Shown: positions 34,183-44,675, numbered from the stretch's first letter. The stretch is DNA of 64,000 nt from Clostridia bacterium (GCA_022793815.1 JAAWDP010000007.1:62001-126000), one strand, 5' to 3'. Notes: a model not told the origin generated them from the sequence alone. Translations and numbers: made by a program.

Positions 34183-35010
34183 ATGGCTATTAAGAGATTT
34201 AAGCCGATAACGCCGGGTACCCGTCAAAAGACGGTAAGCGCGTTCGAAGAAATAACTCGAACCACCCCGGAAAAATCACTGCTGGACGCTCAAAGCAAAT
34301 CGGGCGGCAGAAACAGCAACGGCAGAATAACCGTTCGCCATATCGGCGGCGGAAACCGCAGAAAGTACAGAATAATAGATTTTAAGCGCAACAAAGACGG
34401 CATACCCGCGAAAGTAAGCGAAATCGAATACGACCCCAACAGAACTTCGTATATCGCATTGCTCACTTATGCGGACGGCGAAAAGAGATATATACTTGCG
34501 CCTCTCGGTCTTTGCAAAGGCGACACCGTGGTAAGCGGTCCCGACGCCGACATAAAAGCGGGCAATGCTCTTCCCTTGGAAAACATCCCTGTCGGTACTA
34601 TGGTTCACAACATCGAGATGCAGCCCGGTAAAGGCGGACAGATAGCGAAAGCGGCAGGCAGCGCGGCTCAGCTTATGGCAAAAGAAGGCAAGTATGCGAC
34701 GCTGAAACTTCCTTCCGGCGAAATGAGAATGATTCCCGTAACTTGCAGAGCCACCGTCGGTCAAGTCGGAAACCTCGACCATGAACTTGTGTCCTTGGGC
34801 AAAGCGGGCAGAAAACGCCACATGGGCGTCCGTCCCACCGTGCGCGGCGTCGTAATGAACCCTTGCGACCACCCTCACGGCGGCGGCGAAGGCAAATCGC
34901 CCATCGGCAGACCTACGCCGGTTACTCCTTGGGGCAGACCTACGCTCGGCTACAAGACGAGAAAGAAGCATAAGGCAAGCGACAAGTTCATTGTCAAGCG
35001 CATCAATTAG
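34183..35010 (+). CDS. rplB: 50S ribosomal protein L2
   Basis: 275 residues. Needed for subunit association and peptidyl transfer. Carries [25 protein letters not shown] and the conserved [12 protein letters not shown] histidine loop. Confidence 0.98.
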   Translation: MAIKRFKPITPGTRQKTVSAFEEITRTTPEKSLLDAQSKSGGRNSNGRITVRHIGGGNRRKYRIIDFKRNKDGIPAKVSEIEYDPNRTSYIALLTYADGEKRYILAPLGLCKGDTVVSGPDADIKAGNALPLENIPVGTMVHNIEMQPGKGGQIAKAAGSAAQLMAKEGKYATLKLPSGEMRMIPVTCRATVGQVGNLDHELVSLGKAGRKRHMGVRPTVRGVVMNPCDHPHGGGEGKSPIGRPTPVTPWGRPTLGYKTRKKHKASDKFIVKRIN

Positions 35011-35022
35011 AGGTGATAAGAA

Positions 35023-35301
35023 ATGTCAAGAAGCGTTAAGAAAGGTCCTTACGTCGAAGAACGTCTGTTTAACAGAGTCAAGGCGCAGGCGGACACGAAC
35101 GATAAGAAGGTTATTAAAACGTGGTCGAGAAGCTCGACGATATTCCCCGAATTCGTGGGTTGCACGATTGCGGTTCACGACGGAAGAAAGCACGTTCCCG
35201 TATATTGCACCGAAGAAATGGTCGGGCATAAGCTGGGCGAGTTCGCGCCCACCCGTACTTTCAAGGGTCATGCCGGAGAAAAAACGGCTAAGGGAAGATA
35301 G
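35023..35301 (+). CDS. rpsS: 30S ribosomal protein S19
   Basis: 92 residues. Head protein that forms the A-S-bridge with S13. [10 protein letters not shown] start and [22 protein letters not shown] motifs. Confidence 0.98.
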   Translation: MSRSVKKGPYVEERLFNRVKAQADTNDKKVIKTWSRSSTIFPEFVGCTIAVHDGRKHVPVYCTEEMVGHKLGEFAPTRTFKGHAGEKTAKGR

Positions 35302-35310
35302 GAGTTTGTT

Positions 35311-35709
35311 ATGGCTAAGAGAATGAGAGAAAAAGCGGAAGTCCGCAAAGAAATCAATGAAAACAAGCGTCCCACGGCCCACGCGAGATACATCCGTATT
35401 TCGCCGACCAAGGTCAGAGTCGTGCTCGATACCGTCCGCGGTAAATCGGTCAACGAAGCTCTTGCTATGTTGAAGTCCACTCCCAAGGCTGCGAGCGAAG
35501 CCGTTTACAAGGTAATCGCAAGTGCGGCGGCGAATGCCGAACACAACAAGAATATGTCGCGCGACGACCTTTACGTTGCGGAAATATTCGCCGATTGCGG
35601 TCCCATTCTTAAAAGAATGAATCCCGTATCCAAAGGCAGAGGTCACCGCATCAATAAGAGAACCAGCCACATAACGGCGATACTCGATACCGTAAAGGAG
35701 GTCAAGTAA
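35311..35709 (+). CDS. rplV: 50S ribosomal protein L22
   Basis: 132 residues, slightly longer than the usual ~112 because of a charged N-terminal 20 residues. The tunnel hairpin motif [13 protein letters not shown] is near the C-terminus. The stop overlaps the rpsC start (TAATG). Confidence 0.97.
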   Translation: MAKRMREKAEVRKEINENKRPTAHARYIRISPTKVRVVLDTVRGKSVNEALAMLKSTPKAASEAVYKVIASAAANAEHNKNMSRDDLYVAEIFADCGPILKRMNPVSKGRGHRINKRTSHITAILDTVKEVK

Positions 35710-36371
35710 TGGGTCAGAAAGTCAATCCCCACGGACTCAGAGTGGGTGTAATAGACGGTTGGAACGCACAGTGGTACGCAGGCAAAAAAGATTTTGCCGA
35801 CAACCTTTACGAGGACTATAAGGTCCGCAGTTATATCAAAAAGCAGTATTATGCATACGGCATTTCCCGCATCGCGTTCGAACGCGCTCAGGGTAAACTG
35901 ATAATCAACGTCCATACGTCGAAACCCGGTATGATAATCGGACAGAAGGGCGCGGGCGTGGAAAAACTCAAAAAAGAAATCACGGCAATGGTCAAGAACA
36001 AGACGGTAAGTCTTAACATTCTCGAAGTGAAGCGTCCCGATATGGACGCGACGCTGGTTGCCGAGAGCGTGGCGGCGCAGCTTGAAAAACGCAGTTCGTT
36101 CCGCCGCACGATGAAACAGGCTATGAGCAGAGTCATGAAGAGCGGCGCCAAGGGTGTCAAAATCATGGTGTCGGGACGTCTTGACGGCGCGGAGATAGCC
36201 AGAAGCGAACACTATCACGAGGGCTCGATACCCCTTCAAACGCTGAGAGCCGACATCGATTACGGTACGGCGGAAGCGCACACCACGTTCGGTATAATCG
36301 GCGTCAAAGTGTGGGTGTATAAGGGCGAAGTTTTACCTAAGCTTGCCACCTCGGAAGGAGGACAGAAGTAA
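35709..36371 (+). CDS. rpsC: 30S ribosomal protein S3
   Basis: 220 residues. mRNA entry-site helicase component. [12 protein letters not shown] start, KH domain with [10 protein letters not shown] and the C-terminal [12 protein letters not shown] motif. Confidence 0.98.
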   Translation: MGQKVNPHGLRVGVIDGWNAQWYAGKKDFADNLYEDYKVRSYIKKQYYAYGISRIAFERAQGKLIINVHTSKPGMIIGQKGAGVEKLKKEITAMVKNKTVSLNILEVKRPDMDATLVAESVAAQLEKRSSFRRTMKQAMSRVMKSGAKGVKIMVSGRLDGAEIARSEHYHEGSIPLQTLRADIDYGTAEAHTTFGIIGVKVWVYKGEVLPKLATSEGGQK

Positions 36372-36372
36372 T

Positions 36373-36822
36373 ATGTTAATGCCTAAGAGAGTTAAGCGGC
36401 GCAAAGTGCAGCGCGGCAGAATGAAAGGTAAGGCAAACAGCGGCAACGTGGTGGCATACGGCGAGTTCGGTCTTGCTTCCATGGACCCGGGCTGGATAAC
36501 GTCGAACCAGATAGAAGCGGCGCGTATCGCAATGACCAGATACATCAAGCGCGGCGGACAGGTGTGGATAGATATTTTCCCGCATAAACCCATAACGAAA
36601 AAACCTGCCGAAACCCGCATGGGCAGCGGTAAAGGTTCCCCCGAATATTGGGCGGCTGTCGTCAAACCCGGCAGAGTTATGTTCGAAATCGCGGGCGTTG
36701 CGGAGGATGTAGCGAGAGAGGCTCTTCGCCTTGCGTCTCACAAGCTCCCCGTGCGTTGCAAGATAGTCAAGAAAGAAGAAGCGGTTCAGACTTTAAGCGC
36801 CGGCGAGGAGGTTGAAGAATAA
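36373..36822 (+). CDS. rplP: 50S ribosomal protein L16
   Basis: 149 residues. Stabilises the A and P sites. [11 protein letters not shown] start fixes the ATG at 36373, one base after the rpsC stop; an in-frame ATG at 36343 lies inside rpsC. G-M-A/S-type [11 protein letters not shown] motif present. Confidence 0.98.
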   Translation: MLMPKRVKRRKVQRGRMKGKANSGNVVAYGEFGLASMDPGWITSNQIEAARIAMTRYIKRGGQVWIDIFPHKPITKKPAETRMGSGKGSPEYWAAVVKPGRVMFEIAGVAEDVAREALRLASHKLPVRCKIVKKEEAVQTLSAGEEVEE

Positions 36823-37022
36823 TGAAAGCCAAAGAGATTCATGCTCTGAAAGACGAAGAGTTGAAAGTCAAACTCGGCGAGTTAAAACAAGAACTCTTCA
36901 ATTTGCGCTTTTCTCACGCAACCGGTCAACTCAATAACCCGATGCAGCTGGCGAAATGCAAGAAAGACATAGCGCGCATCAAGACTGTTATGCGCGAGCG
37001 CGAACTTAAAGCAAAGGTCTAA
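36822..37022 (+). CDS. rpmC: 50S ribosomal protein L29
   Basis: 66 residues. Tunnel-exit protein next to L23. [14 protein letters not shown] motif. Overlaps the rplP stop. Confidence 0.97.
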   Translation: MKAKEIHALKDEELKVKLGELKQELFNLRFSHATGQLNNPMQLAKCKKDIARIKTVMRERELKAKV

Positions 37023-37032
37023 GGAGAGAGCC

Positions 37033-37290
37033 ATGGAAGAAAGAAATAACAGAAAGGTAAGAGAGGGCATTGTAGTCAGCGATAAAATGGACAAGACGAT
37101 AGTCGTTGCCATCCGCGACAAGGCAAAGCATCCGCTCTACAAAAAGACCATAAACAAGACGAAGAAACTGAAAGCGCACGACGAGAACAACGAATGCGGT
37201 ATCGGCGACAGAGTCGAGATAACGGAAACCAGACACTTGTCCAAGGACAAATGTTGGAGACTTTCCAAAGTCATCGAGAAGGCGAAGTAA
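37033..37290 (+). CDS. rpsQ: 30S ribosomal protein S17
   Basis: 85 residues. Early 16S-binding assembly protein. [11 protein letters not shown] and [10 protein letters not shown]-x-L-S-K motifs. A 78-base gap with two hairpins follows before rplN. Confidence 0.98.
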   Translation: MEERNNRKVREGIVVSDKMDKTIVVAIRDKAKHPLYKKTINKTKKLKAHDENNECGIGDRVEITETRHLSKDKCWRLSKVIEKAK

Positions 37291-37292
37291 GC

Positions 37293-37339
37293 CGCGCTTT
37301 GTAAGCGCGTAAAGTCCGGATGGGGCAAACCGCGTCCGG
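37293..37339 (+). other. Two hairpins between rpsQ and rplN
   Basis: CGCGCTT/AAGCGCG (37293-37299 and 37303-37309) and CCGGA/TCCGG (37316-37320 and 37335-37339). No T-run follows, so not a terminator; possibly an internal control or processing site in the spc part of the operon. Confidence 0.4.
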
Positions 37340-37368
37340 CGCGAAAACGAAACGGAGTATAAAGTATT

Positions 37369-37737
37369 ATGATACAACCCCAGACATATCTGAAAGCCGC
37401 CGATAACAGCGGCGCCAAAGAGTTAATGTGCATAAGAGTGCTGGGCGGCTCGTTCAGGCGTAGCGGCAATATCGGCGACGTAATAGTCGCTTCGGTAAAA
37501 TCCGCAAACCCCGGCGGCGCCGTCAAAAAGGGCGACGTCGTCAAAGCGGTCATCGTTCGCACAAACAAGGGCGTAAACAGACCCGACGGTTCGCATATAA
37601 GATTCGACGACAATGCGGCGGTTATCATCGATAACCAGAAACAGCCGCGCGGCTCGCGTATCTTCGGACCGATAGCAAGAGAACTGCGTGACAAAGATTA
37701 TATGAAAATTATATCTTTGGCGCCGGAAGTGCTCTAA
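37369..37737 (+). CDS. rplN: 50S ribosomal protein L14
   Basis: 122 residues. Intersubunit-bridge protein and RsfS target. M-I-Q-P-Q-T start, A-D-N-S-G-A-K and [13 protein letters not shown] motifs. Confidence 0.98.
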   Translation: MIQPQTYLKAADNSGAKELMCIRVLGGSFRRSGNIGDVIVASVKSANPGGAVKKGDVVKAVIVRTNKGVNRPDGSHIRFDDNAAVIIDNQKQPRGSRIFGPIARELRDKDYMKIISLAPEVL

Positions 37738-37755
37738 GAGGAGGCAGCGATAGCG

Positions 37756-38268
37756 ATGAGTTTGAATGTAAAGCAAGGCGATAACGTAGTCGTCATAGCA
37801 GGCAAAGACAAAGGCAAGACAGGCAGAGTGCTGTCCGCAAATCCGTCGGCGGAAACGGTTAAGGTCGATAATGTCAATATTATCACGAAACACCGTAAGC
37901 CCCGCGGACCTCAGCAGCCCGGCGGAAAAACCACCGAGCCCGGAAATATCCACGTCAGTAACGTGCAGATAATCTGCCCGTCGTGCAATAAGGCGACGAG
38001 AGTCAAAGCCGGCGAAGCGGAAGGCAAGAAAGCGCGCGTCTGCGTGAAATGCGGTGCGTCTTTGGACGCAAAGGCAAAGGTAGACAAGAAAAAGAAATCC
38101 GCCAAGGCGGAAACCGAAACCGTTGCCGAAAAGAAACCCGCTAAAAAGACCGTGAAAAAGGTTAAAGAAGAAACCGAAACGGTAAAAGAGGAAAAGGCCG
38201 TCGATACGGAGAAGAAACCCGCGAAGAAAAAGGCGGAAAAAGCTCCCGAAGCGCAGGAGAGTAAGTAG
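37756..38268 (+). CDS. rplX: 50S ribosomal protein L24 with long charged tail
   Basis: 170 residues; the usual protein is ~100-115. The KOW domain ([16 protein letters not shown]) and a four-Cys zinc motif (C-P-S-C ... C-V-K-C, residues ~75-96) make the normal core. From ~residue 103 an extra ~67-residue tail rich in Lys, Ala and Glu (repeated E-K-K-P-A-K-K type units) is added in the same frame. L24 starts 50S assembly; the tail is predicted disordered. Confidence 0.96.
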   Translation: MSLNVKQGDNVVVIAGKDKGKTGRVLSANPSAETVKVDNVNIITKHRKPRGPQQPGGKTTEPGNIHVSNVQIICPSCNKATRVKAGEAEGKKARVCVKCGASLDAKAKVDKKKKSAKAETETVAEKKPAKKTVKKVKEETETVKEEKAVDTEKKPAKKKAEKAPEAQESK

Positions 38269-38276
38269 GAGGACGT

Positions 38277-38858
38277 ATGGCAGAAAAAACGAAAACGGCT
38301 GCGGTTGCCGATAACGGAAGAAACCGCCTCAAAAAGAGATACATCGCCGAAATATTGCCCGCTCTTATGAAAGAAAAGGGTTATAAAAACGTCAACGAAG
38401 TTCCGAAGCTCGAAAAAATCGTATTGAACATGCGACTCGGCGACATTAAAGACAATTCCAAATCGATACAGATGGCAACCGCCGAACTCGAAGCGATATG
38501 CGGACAGAAAGCGGTTATCGCAAAGGCAAAGAAATCCGTAGCGAACTTCAAACTTCGCGAGGGACAGCCGATAGGCATAAAAGTCACATTGCGCGGCAAC
38601 AGAATGTACGAGTTTTTCGATAAGCTCGTGTCCATAGCGCTTCCGCGTGTGCGCGACTTCCGCGGTATTTCAGGAAAATCGTTTGACGGACGCGGCAATT
38701 ATGCGCTCGGCATAAAAGAACAGATAATATTCCCCGAGATTTCCTACGAACAGGTAGAGAAAGTCAGAGGATTCGATGTTTGCGTAGTTACGACGGCAAA
38801 AACCGACGACGAAGCAAAGACGCTCCTTGCCAAGCTTGGAATGCCTTTCAAGAACTAG
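38277..38858 (+). CDS. rplE: 50S ribosomal protein L5
   Basis: 193 residues, with ~14 extra N-terminal residues before the usual R-L-K-K-R-Y start. Binds 5S r[24 protein letters not shown] and [14 protein letters not shown] motifs. Confidence 0.97.
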   Translation: MAEKTKTAAVADNGRNRLKKRYIAEILPALMKEKGYKNVNEVPKLEKIVLNMRLGDIKDNSKSIQMATAELEAICGQKAVIAKAKKSVANFKLREGQPIGIKVTLRGNRMYEFFDKLVSIALPRVRDFRGISGKSFDGRGNYALGIKEQIIFPEISYEQVEKVRGFDVCVVTTAKTDDEAKTLLAKLGMPFKN

Positions 38859-38881
38859 CAGGGAAAAGGAGAAAATAGAAC

Positions 38882-39067
38882 ATGGCAAAGAAAGCACTTG
38901 TAAACAAGCAGAAGAAGCCGGCTAAATTTTCCACCCGCGAGTATACGCGCTGCAATATCTGCGGCAGACCTCATGCGGTATTGAGAAAGTACGGCATTTG
39001 CAGAATTTGTTTCCGAGAGTTGGCGTACAAGGGAGAGATTCCCGGCGTCAAGAAATCGAGTTGGTAA
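38882..39067 (+). CDS. rpsZ: 30S ribosomal protein S14, zinc type (type Z)
   Basis: 61 residues. Zinc-binding form with C-N-I-C and C-R-I-C pairs, [11 protein letters not shown] and the P-G-V-K-K-S-S-W end. This is the housekeeping form encoded in Bacillota spc operons. Confidence 0.98.
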   Translation: MAKKALVNKQKKPAKFSTREYTRCNICGRPHAVLRKYGICRICFRELAYKGEIPGVKKSSW

Positions 39068-39083
39068 GGAGGCGTTTGAAATT

Positions 39084-39482
39084 ATGGTAACGACAGACCC
39101 GATAGCGGATTTGCTCACAAGAATAAGAAACGCTCTTACCGCGCGTCACGATACGGTGGCGGTACCCGCTTCCAAAATGAAGAAAGCGATAGCGGATATT
39201 CTTGTAAACGAAGGATATATCAAAAGTGCGGAGACCGTCGACGTAGACGGACATCCGAACATTCTCATAACGCTTAAATACGGCGCAAAATACGAAAGCG
39301 TGATAAGCAATCTCAAACGTATCAGTAAGCCCGGTCTCAGAGTTTACGCGGGATACGAAGATTTGCCGAAGGTTCTCGGCGGTCTCGGAATTGCCATCAT
39401 ATCGACGAATAAGGGCGTTATGACGGATAAAGACGCAAGAAAAAACAAAGTGGGCGGCGAAGTGCTTGCCTACGTATGGTAA
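39084..39482 (+). CDS. rpsH: 30S ribosomal protein S8
   Basis: 132 residues. Central-domain assembly protein. [12 protein letters not shown] start and [15 protein letters not shown] motif. Confidence 0.98.
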   Translation: MVTTDPIADLLTRIRNALTARHDTVAVPASKMKKAIADILVNEGYIKSAETVDVDGHPNILITLKYGAKYESVISNLKRISKPGLRVYAGYEDLPKVLGGLGIAIISTNKGVMTDKDARKNKVGGEVLAYVW

Positions 39483-39500
39483 CGGCAGGGAGGTAGAATT

Positions 39501-40043
39501 ATGTCGAGAATAGGCAGAATGCACATTGATATCCCCGCCGCGGTAAAGGTTAAATTCGAGGGCGGCGTTGTGACCGTCGAAGGTCCCAAAGGAACGCTCT
39601 CGCAGAAGATTGCCGACAAGCACATAAATCTCGAATTCGAGGGGAACGTGCTTAACGTCGTCAGGGATTGCGAAGAAAAAAGCGTAAAGGCAAAGCACGG
39701 ACTGTACCGTCAATTGATTGACAATATGGTCAAGGGCGTGGAAACCCCGTTTGTCAAAACGCTTATCATACAGGGTGTCGGTTATAAAGCGCAGGTAAGC
39801 GGCAATAAACTTGTCATGAACCTCGGTTACAGCCATCCTGTCGAATTCACCGCTCCCGAAGGAATAACGCTGGCTTGCCCCGACGCCAACACCGTTACGG
39901 TAACCGGCATAAACAAAGAACTGGTCGGACAAACGGCGGCGAATATTCGTTCTAAGCGTCCCGTCGAGCCCTATCACAACTACGGTCTGCATTACAGCGA
40001 CGAAGTTGTTGTGAAGAAAGAGGGCAAGACTGCGGGTAAATAG
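39501..40043 (+). CDS. rplF: 50S ribosomal protein L6
   Basis: 180 residues. Near the GTPase centre. S-R-I-G start, V-E-G-P-K-G-T-L, and the C-terminal Y-H-N-Y-G-L-H-Y-S-D-E-V variant of the usual Y-K-G-K-G-I-R-Y motif, a small departure worth noting. Confidence 0.97.
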   Translation: MSRIGRMHIDIPAAVKVKFEGGVVTVEGPKGTLSQKIADKHINLEFEGNVLNVVRDCEEKSVKAKHGLYRQLIDNMVKGVETPFVKTLIIQGVGYKAQVSGNKLVMNLGYSHPVEFTAPEGITLACPDANTVTVTGINKELVGQTAANIRSKRPVEPYHNYGLHYSDEVVVKKEGKTAGK

Positions 40044-40055
40044 GAGTAATACGGT

Positions 40056-40418
40056 ATGATAAACAAGGCTAATAAAAACGAGGTAAGACTTAAACGTCAC
40101 AAGCGCGTCAAAGACAGTGTCAGAGGCACTGCGGCGCGTCCCAGACTGTCGGTTTACAGAAGTCTGTCCAACATTTACGTACAACTCATAGACGACGAAG
40201 CAGGTAAGACGCTTTGCTCGTCCTCCACGATTGCCCGCGGCATGGATGTTAAAGGCAAGAGCAAGACGCAGGCGGCAGAGGCTGTCGGTGCGGACATTGC
40301 GGCAAAGGCCCTCAAACTCGGTATCGGCGAGGTCGTATTCGACCGCGGCGGATACCTTTACACGGGTCGCGTCAAGGCTATCGCGGAAAGTGCGCGGCAA
40401 GCCGGATTGAAGTTTTAA
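40056..40418 (+). CDS. rplR: 50S ribosomal protein L18
   Basis: 120 residues. 5S rRNA-binding. R-P-R-L-S-V-Y-R-S and V-F-D-R-G-G-Y-L-Y-T-G-R-V motifs. Confidence 0.98.
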   Translation: MINKANKNEVRLKRHKRVKDSVRGTAARPRLSVYRSLSNIYVQLIDDEAGKTLCSSSTIARGMDVKGKSKTQAAEAVGADIAAKALKLGIGEVVFDRGGYLYTGRVKAIAESARQAGLKF

Positions 40419-40433
40419 GGGAGGCTACGTAAA

Positions 40434-40946
40434 ATGGCAAGACGTGAACGTGAAGAAGTCAAAGTCGACGACGGCATCAAAAGCAAACTTGTCGGCGTAA
40501 ACAGAGTAAGCAAAACCGTCAAAGGCGGTCGCAATATGCGTTTCTCCGCACTGGTAGTCGTCGGGGACGGCAAAGGCAGTGTCGGACTCGGCATGGCGAA
40601 AGCAGCGGAAGTTCCCGAGGCTATCAAGAAAGCGGAAGGACTTGCGCGCCGCAGCATGGTCAAAATACCTCTTTCGGAAACGACGATACCCCACGAAGTA
40701 ATCGGTGTTTTCGGAAAAAGTCAGGTGCTTTTGAGACCCGCTCCCGAAGGTACCGGCGTTATAGCGGGTTCCAGCGCGAGAAGCGTGGTCGAGCTTGCGG
40801 GAATAAGGAACATCACGACGAAGAGTTACGGTTCCAGAAATCCCGTCAACTGCGTCAAGGCTACTCTTGCGGGTTTGAAGCAGCTTCGCTCGCCCGAGCA
40901 GATTGCGGCGCAGCGCGGTAAGACGGTAGAAGAAATCCTCGGTTAG
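40434..40946 (+). CDS. rpsE: 30S ribosomal protein S5
   Basis: 170 residues. Decoding accuracy protein. V-N-R-V-S-K-T-V-K-G-G-R and G-D-G-K-G-S-V-G-L-G motifs, A-P-E-G-T-G-V-I-A-G in the second half. An 87-base gap precedes rpmD. Confidence 0.98.
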   Translation: MARREREEVKVDDGIKSKLVGVNRVSKTVKGGRNMRFSALVVVGDGKGSVGLGMAKAAEVPEAIKKAEGLARRSMVKIPLSETTIPHEVIGVFGKSQVLLRPAPEGTGVIAGSSARSVVELAGIRNITTKSYGSRNPVNCVKATLAGLKQLRSPEQIAAQRGKTVEEILG

Positions 40947-41033
40947 TCCGATGACGCCGAACCGCGCACGCCGAAATGCGAAGACGGTTAAGGAATTCGG
41001 ACGGAATATAATTGAACAGGAGGTCATATTCGA

Positions 41034-41255
41034 ATGGCTGAAAAGAAATCGGCTGAAAAGAAAGCCGAAAACAAAAAGTTGAAGATAACCCTTGTTAAGA
41101 GCACCATAGGTCGCTTGGAAAAGCAGAAACGCACGGTGAAGGCGCTCGGGTTGAAAAAGATAGGCTCCGTTGTAGTCAAAGAAGATACTCCCGCAATGCG
41201 CGGCATGGTTTTCGTTGTCAAGCATTTGGTTGAAGTAGAAGAAATCGGAGCATAA
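41034..41255 (+). CDS. rpmD: 50S ribosomal protein L30 with basic N-terminal extension
   Basis: 73 residues; the usual length is ~59. The core starts at [11 protein letters not shown] and holds V-K-A-L-G-L-K-K-I. The first ~16 residues are an extra Lys/Glu/Ala-rich segment similar in style to the L24 tail. AGGAGGT precedes the ATG. Confidence 0.96.
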   Translation: MAEKKSAEKKAENKKLKITLVKSTIGRLEKQKRTVKALGLKKIGSVVVKEDTPAMRGMVFVVKHLVEVEEIGA

Positions 41256-41275
41256 GTAAAAAGGAGAACCGACTC

Positions 41276-41719
41276 ATGGAAATTCAGGATTTGTCTCCCG
41301 CGGTAGGCGCGAGAACCTCGAAAAAAAGATTGGGCAGGGGCATAGGTTCCGGGCTCGGAAAGACAAGCGGTAAAGGTCACAAGGGTCAGTGGGCTCGCAG
41401 CGGCGGCGGAGTGCGTCCCGGTTTCGAAGGCGGTCAGATGCCGCTTGCCCGCAGATTGCCCAAGGTCGGATTCGACAACCGTTGGAAAAAGGTTTACAAC
41501 GTTGTCAATCTCGGCGATTTGGAGCGTTTCGAAGACGGAACAGTCGTGACGGTCGAGCTGCTTAAAGAAGCGGGTGTTATTTCGAAAATCGAACCGTATG
41601 GTCTTAAAGTTTTGGCAGACGGCGAACTTACGAAAAAATTGACAGTCAAGGCGGCTAAGTTCAGCAAATCCGCAGCGGAGAAGTTGGAAAAGGTCGGCGG
41701 AAAAGCCGAGGTATTGTAA
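41276..41719 (+). CDS. rplO: 50S ribosomal protein L15
   Basis: 147 residues. Late assembly protein. [23 protein letters not shown] and F-E-G-G-Q-M-P-L-x-R-R-L-P-K-x-G-F motifs (each given in part). secY starts 1 base after its stop codon. Confidence 0.97.
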   Translation: MEIQDLSPAVGARTSKKRLGRGIGSGLGKTSGKGHKGQWARSGGGVRPGFEGGQMPLARRLPKVGFDNRWKKVYNVVNLGDLERFEDGTVVTVELLKEAGVISKIEPYGLKVLADGELTKKLTVKAAKFSKSAAEKLEKVGGKAEVL

Positions 41720-41720
41720 G

Positions 41721-43019
41721 ATGTTTCGAACGCTCGTCAATGCATTCAAAAATAAGGATATCAGAAAAAAGATTTTCATTACGATTGGATTGCTTCTGAT
41801 ATACAGGCTCGGTTGCTGGCTGCCCGTTCCGGGAATAACTACCGAGTGGTATTCCGCACAACACGACGGGGATACGTTCCTCGGACTGCTGTCCGCCATT
41901 ACGGGCGGCGCGCTTCAAAACGGAGCGTTCCTTGCCATTGGTATATCGCCGTATATCAACTCCTCGATTATCGTTCAGCTTTTGACGATAGCGATACCCA
42001 AACTCGAAGAGTGGAGCAAACAGGGCGACGACGGCAGAAAGAAGCTTGCAACCGTTACGAGAATAATGACATTGGTGCTTGCAGTTGCTCAGGCAACCGG
42101 TATTGTTGTCAGCATGGCGGGAAGCAGCGGTATTTCCACCGCAATATTCGGAGCGAAAACCCCGCTGTGGCTTATCGCGGCATTTGTTGCCGTAATTCTT
42201 ATCGCGGGTTCGATGTTCACGATGTGGCTCGGCGAGAGGATAACCGATTACGGTATAGGCAACGGTATTTCGCTTCTCATTTTCGTAGGAATACTTTCCA
42301 CGGCAGGTCAGAGCATAATCTCGGTTATTACCCGTATTCCCACCGAAGATACCGCAATTTGGGAGCTTATCGGTTTCCTTGCATTGGTTATCGGCATATT
42401 TGCGTTCATCGTATTCATCGACGGAGCGGAAAGACGTATTCCGATACAGTATGCGAAGCAAATAAAGGGCAGAAAACAGTACGGCGGTCAGAGCACGAAC
42501 ATTCCCATCAAAATCAATGCCGCAGGCGTGCTGCCCATAATATTCGCAACTGCGATAATCACATTCCCCCAGCTTATATGTTCGATATTCGCGCCTAACA
42601 GCGGATTCTATGCCTGGTGGATGAAGTGGCTGGGCGCGGGCACTCCGATATACTTCGTATTGACGGGTCTGTTGATATTGTTCTTCTCGTTCTTCTACGC
42701 GCAGATACAGTTCAACCCCGAAGACGTTGCGAGAAACATTCAGCAGTACGGCGGATTCATTCCGGGTATTCGTCCCGGCAGACCCACCAGCGAATATTTG
42801 GCTCGCATAAGCAAGCGTCTTACTTTGTTCGGAGCTATATTCCTGGCGTTTATCGCAATAGTGCCGTCGGTTATCTTCTCGATAGTGCTGAAAGACGCGA
42901 CTCTTGTAAACGCGTTTTCGGCGACGGGACTTTTAATCGTCGTATCGGTTGCGCTCGAATTCGACAAGCAACTTGAAAGCCAGTTGATGATGAAACAGTA
43001 TAAAGGTTTCTTGAAATAG
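41721..43019 (+). CDS. secY: Protein translocase subunit SecY
   Basis: 432 residues with ten membrane segments. Channel for protein export. P-V-P-G-I in the first loop, S-P-Y-I-N-S-S-I-I-V-Q, the A-K-Q-I-K-G-R-K region of the long cytosolic loop and P-G-I-R-P-G-R-P-T-S-E-Y are all recognisable. Encoded in the spc operon in the usual place. Confidence 0.97.
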   Translation: MFRTLVNAFKNKDIRKKIFITIGLLLIYRLGCWLPVPGITTEWYSAQHDGDTFLGLLSAITGGALQNGAFLAIGISPYINSSIIVQLLTIAIPKLEEWSKQGDDGRKKLATVTRIMTLVLAVAQATGIVVSMAGSSGISTAIFGAKTPLWLIAAFVAVILIAGSMFTMWLGERITDYGIGNGISLLIFVGILSTAGQSIISVITRIPTEDTAIWELIGFLALVIGIFAFIVFIDGAERRIPIQYAKQIKGRKQYGGQSTNIPIKINAAGVLPIIFATAIITFPQLICSIFAPNSGFYAWWMKWLGAGTPIYFVLTGLLILFFSFFYAQIQFNPEDVARNIQQYGGFIPGIRPGRPTSEYLARISKRLTLFGAIFLAFIAIVPSVIFSIVLKDATLVNAFSATGLLIVVSVALEFDKQLESQLMMKQYKGFLK

Positions 43020-43034
43020 TTTAAGGAGTCAGCC

Positions 43035-43649
43035 ATGAAACTTGTATTACTCGGTGCGCCCGGAGCGGGCAAGGGTACGCAGGCAGTCAGAATAGCCGAG
43101 TATCTCAAAATCCCGCATATATCGACGGGCGACATATTCCGTAAAAATCTGAAAGAGGAAACGGCTGTCGGACTCAAAGCCAAAGCCTACATCGACAAGG
43201 GACAGCTTGTCCCCGACGAGGTTACTTGCGAAATAGTTGAACTCAGACTCAAAGAGGCCGATTGCAAAAACGGATTTCTGCTGGACGGGTTTCCCCGTAA
43301 TTTGCAGCAGGCAAAGGCTCTCGATAAAATGACTTCGCTCGATAAAGTCGTAAATCTCGACGTGGATTTGAAAGCGCTTGCAGGTCGTCTTACGGGACGC
43401 AGAGTGTGTGACAAGTGCGGCGAAAGCTATCATATAAGTACGAAAAAAGACGAAGTCTGCGACAAGTGCGGCGGCAAGCTGTATCAGAGAGCGGACGACA
43501 CCTTGGAAACGGTGAATTCGCGCTTGGAAGTTTATTCCGCGAGCACCGCGCCGTTGATAGAATATTACAAAGATAAAGGTATACTTGTCGACGTCGACGG
43601 AATGCAGTCGATAGAACAGGTGTTCGAATCCGTTAAGAAGGTTCTGTGA
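43035..43649 (+). CDS. adk: Adenylate kinase, zinc-lid type
   Basis: 204 residues. Interconverts 2 ADP and ATP + AMP. P-loop G-A-P-G-A-G-K-G-T-Q, D-G-F-P-R-N motif, and a four-Cys zinc lid (C-D-K-C ... C-D-K-C) typical of Gram-positives. The stop overlaps map (ATGA). Confidence 0.97.
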   Translation: MKLVLLGAPGAGKGTQAVRIAEYLKIPHISTGDIFRKNLKEETAVGLKAKAYIDKGQLVPDEVTCEIVELRLKEADCKNGFLLDGFPRNLQQAKALDKMTSLDKVVNLDVDLKALAGRLTGRRVCDKCGESYHISTKKDEVCDKCGGKLYQRADDTLETVNSRLEVYSASTAPLIEYYKDKGILVDVDGMQSIEQVFESVKKVL

Positions 43650-44395
43650 TGATAGCCGTAAAGACGGAAGAAGAACTGGCGAAGATGCGGGTAAGCGGTA
43701 AGATTGTCGGCGACACTCTCCGCATGATAGAGCCTTATGTCAAGCCCGGTGTTTCCACAATGGAACTGAATTCTGTCATAGAAGAATTCATACGCAGTGC
43801 GGGAGCGATACCTTCGTTCAAAAATTATAACGGTTTCCCCGCGGCGTCCTGCATATCCATCGATGACGTCGTAGTACACGGAATACCTTCGCTGAGAGTG
43901 CTTAAAGAAGGCGAAATAGTCAGTATAGACGTCGGAGCGCTCAAAGACGGATTTCACGGCGATGCAGCCAGGACGTTTGCGGTCGGCAGAATAAGCGACG
44001 AAAAACGAAAACTGGTCGAAGTTACGAAAGAATGTTTTTTCGAAGGCATCAAACAGGCTCGCGAAGGCGCGCGGCTCGGCGACATATCGTATGCGATACA
44101 GAAGCATGCGGAAAAGCACGGGTACGGCGTGGTTCGCGAAATGGTGGGTCACGGTATCGGCAGACATCTGCACGAGCCCCCCGACGTGCCGAATTACGGC
44201 AATGCCGGCAGCGGACCCATTTTGAAAGCAGGCAACTGTCTGGCAATCGAACCCATGATAAACCTGGGAACGGCGCGGATAACGATAAGCAGTGCGGACG
44301 GCTGGACTTGTAGGACAAAGGACGGTTTTGCAAGTGCGCATTACGAAAACACCGTAATCGTCGGCAAAGAAGGCGCCGAGATATTGACGCTGTGA
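43646..44395 (+). CDS. map: Methionine aminopeptidase
   Basis: 249 residues. Removes N-terminal Met from new proteins. Metal ligands lie in S-I-D-V-G-A, G-D-A-A-R-T-F, G-H-G-I-G-R-H-L-H-E-P-P, E-P-M-I and the final H-Y-E-N-T-V. Translationally coupled to adk. Confidence 0.97.
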   Translation: MMIAVKTEEELAKMRVSGKIVGDTLRMIEPYVKPGVSTMELNSVIEEFIRSAGAIPSFKNYNGFPAASCISIDDVVVHGIPSLRVLKEGEIVSIDVGALKDGFHGDAARTFAVGRISDEKRKLVEVTKECFFEGIKQAREGARLGDISYAIQKHAEKHGYGVVREMVGHGIGRHLHEPPDVPNYGNAGSGPILKAGNCLAIEPMINLGTARITISSADGWTCRTKDGFASAHYENTVIVGKEGAEILTL

Positions 44396-44423
44396 TGTGC
44401 GCCGTCGGGCAAGAGGTAATAAA

Positions 44424-44660
44424 GTGGACGAAGAATTGGCGTTAAAAACGGCGGTAAGCCTTAAAGGACACGACACGGGTCGAAGATACGCGGTTCTTTC
44501 GGCGGCAGGTGCGGACTTCGTACTGGTTGCCGACGGCAAGTACAGAAAACTTGACAATCCAAAGCTTAAGCGGTTAAAACATTTGCGGATAGACGGAGAT
44601 ATTTATCTCGGTGCAAAAGAATTGACCGACGAAAAGTTGAAGAAAGTATTGAAAAATTAG
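44424..44660 (+). CDS. KOW domain RNA-binding protein (L14e-like)
   Basis: 78 residues from a GTG at 44424 supported by AGAGGT (44411-44416). Small KOW-type RNA-binding protein often found between map and infA in Bacillota: G-H-D-T-G-R-R-Y-A-V-L, D-G-K-Y-R-K-L-D-N-P-K and K-R-L-K-H-L motifs. Role unknown; ribosome association inferred from family and position. Confidence 0.85.
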   Translation: MDEELALKTAVSLKGHDTGRRYAVLSAAGADFVLVADGKYRKLDNPKLKRLKHLRIDGDIYLGAKELTDEKLKKVLKN

Positions 44661-44675
44661 TCGGAGAGGAGTTTT

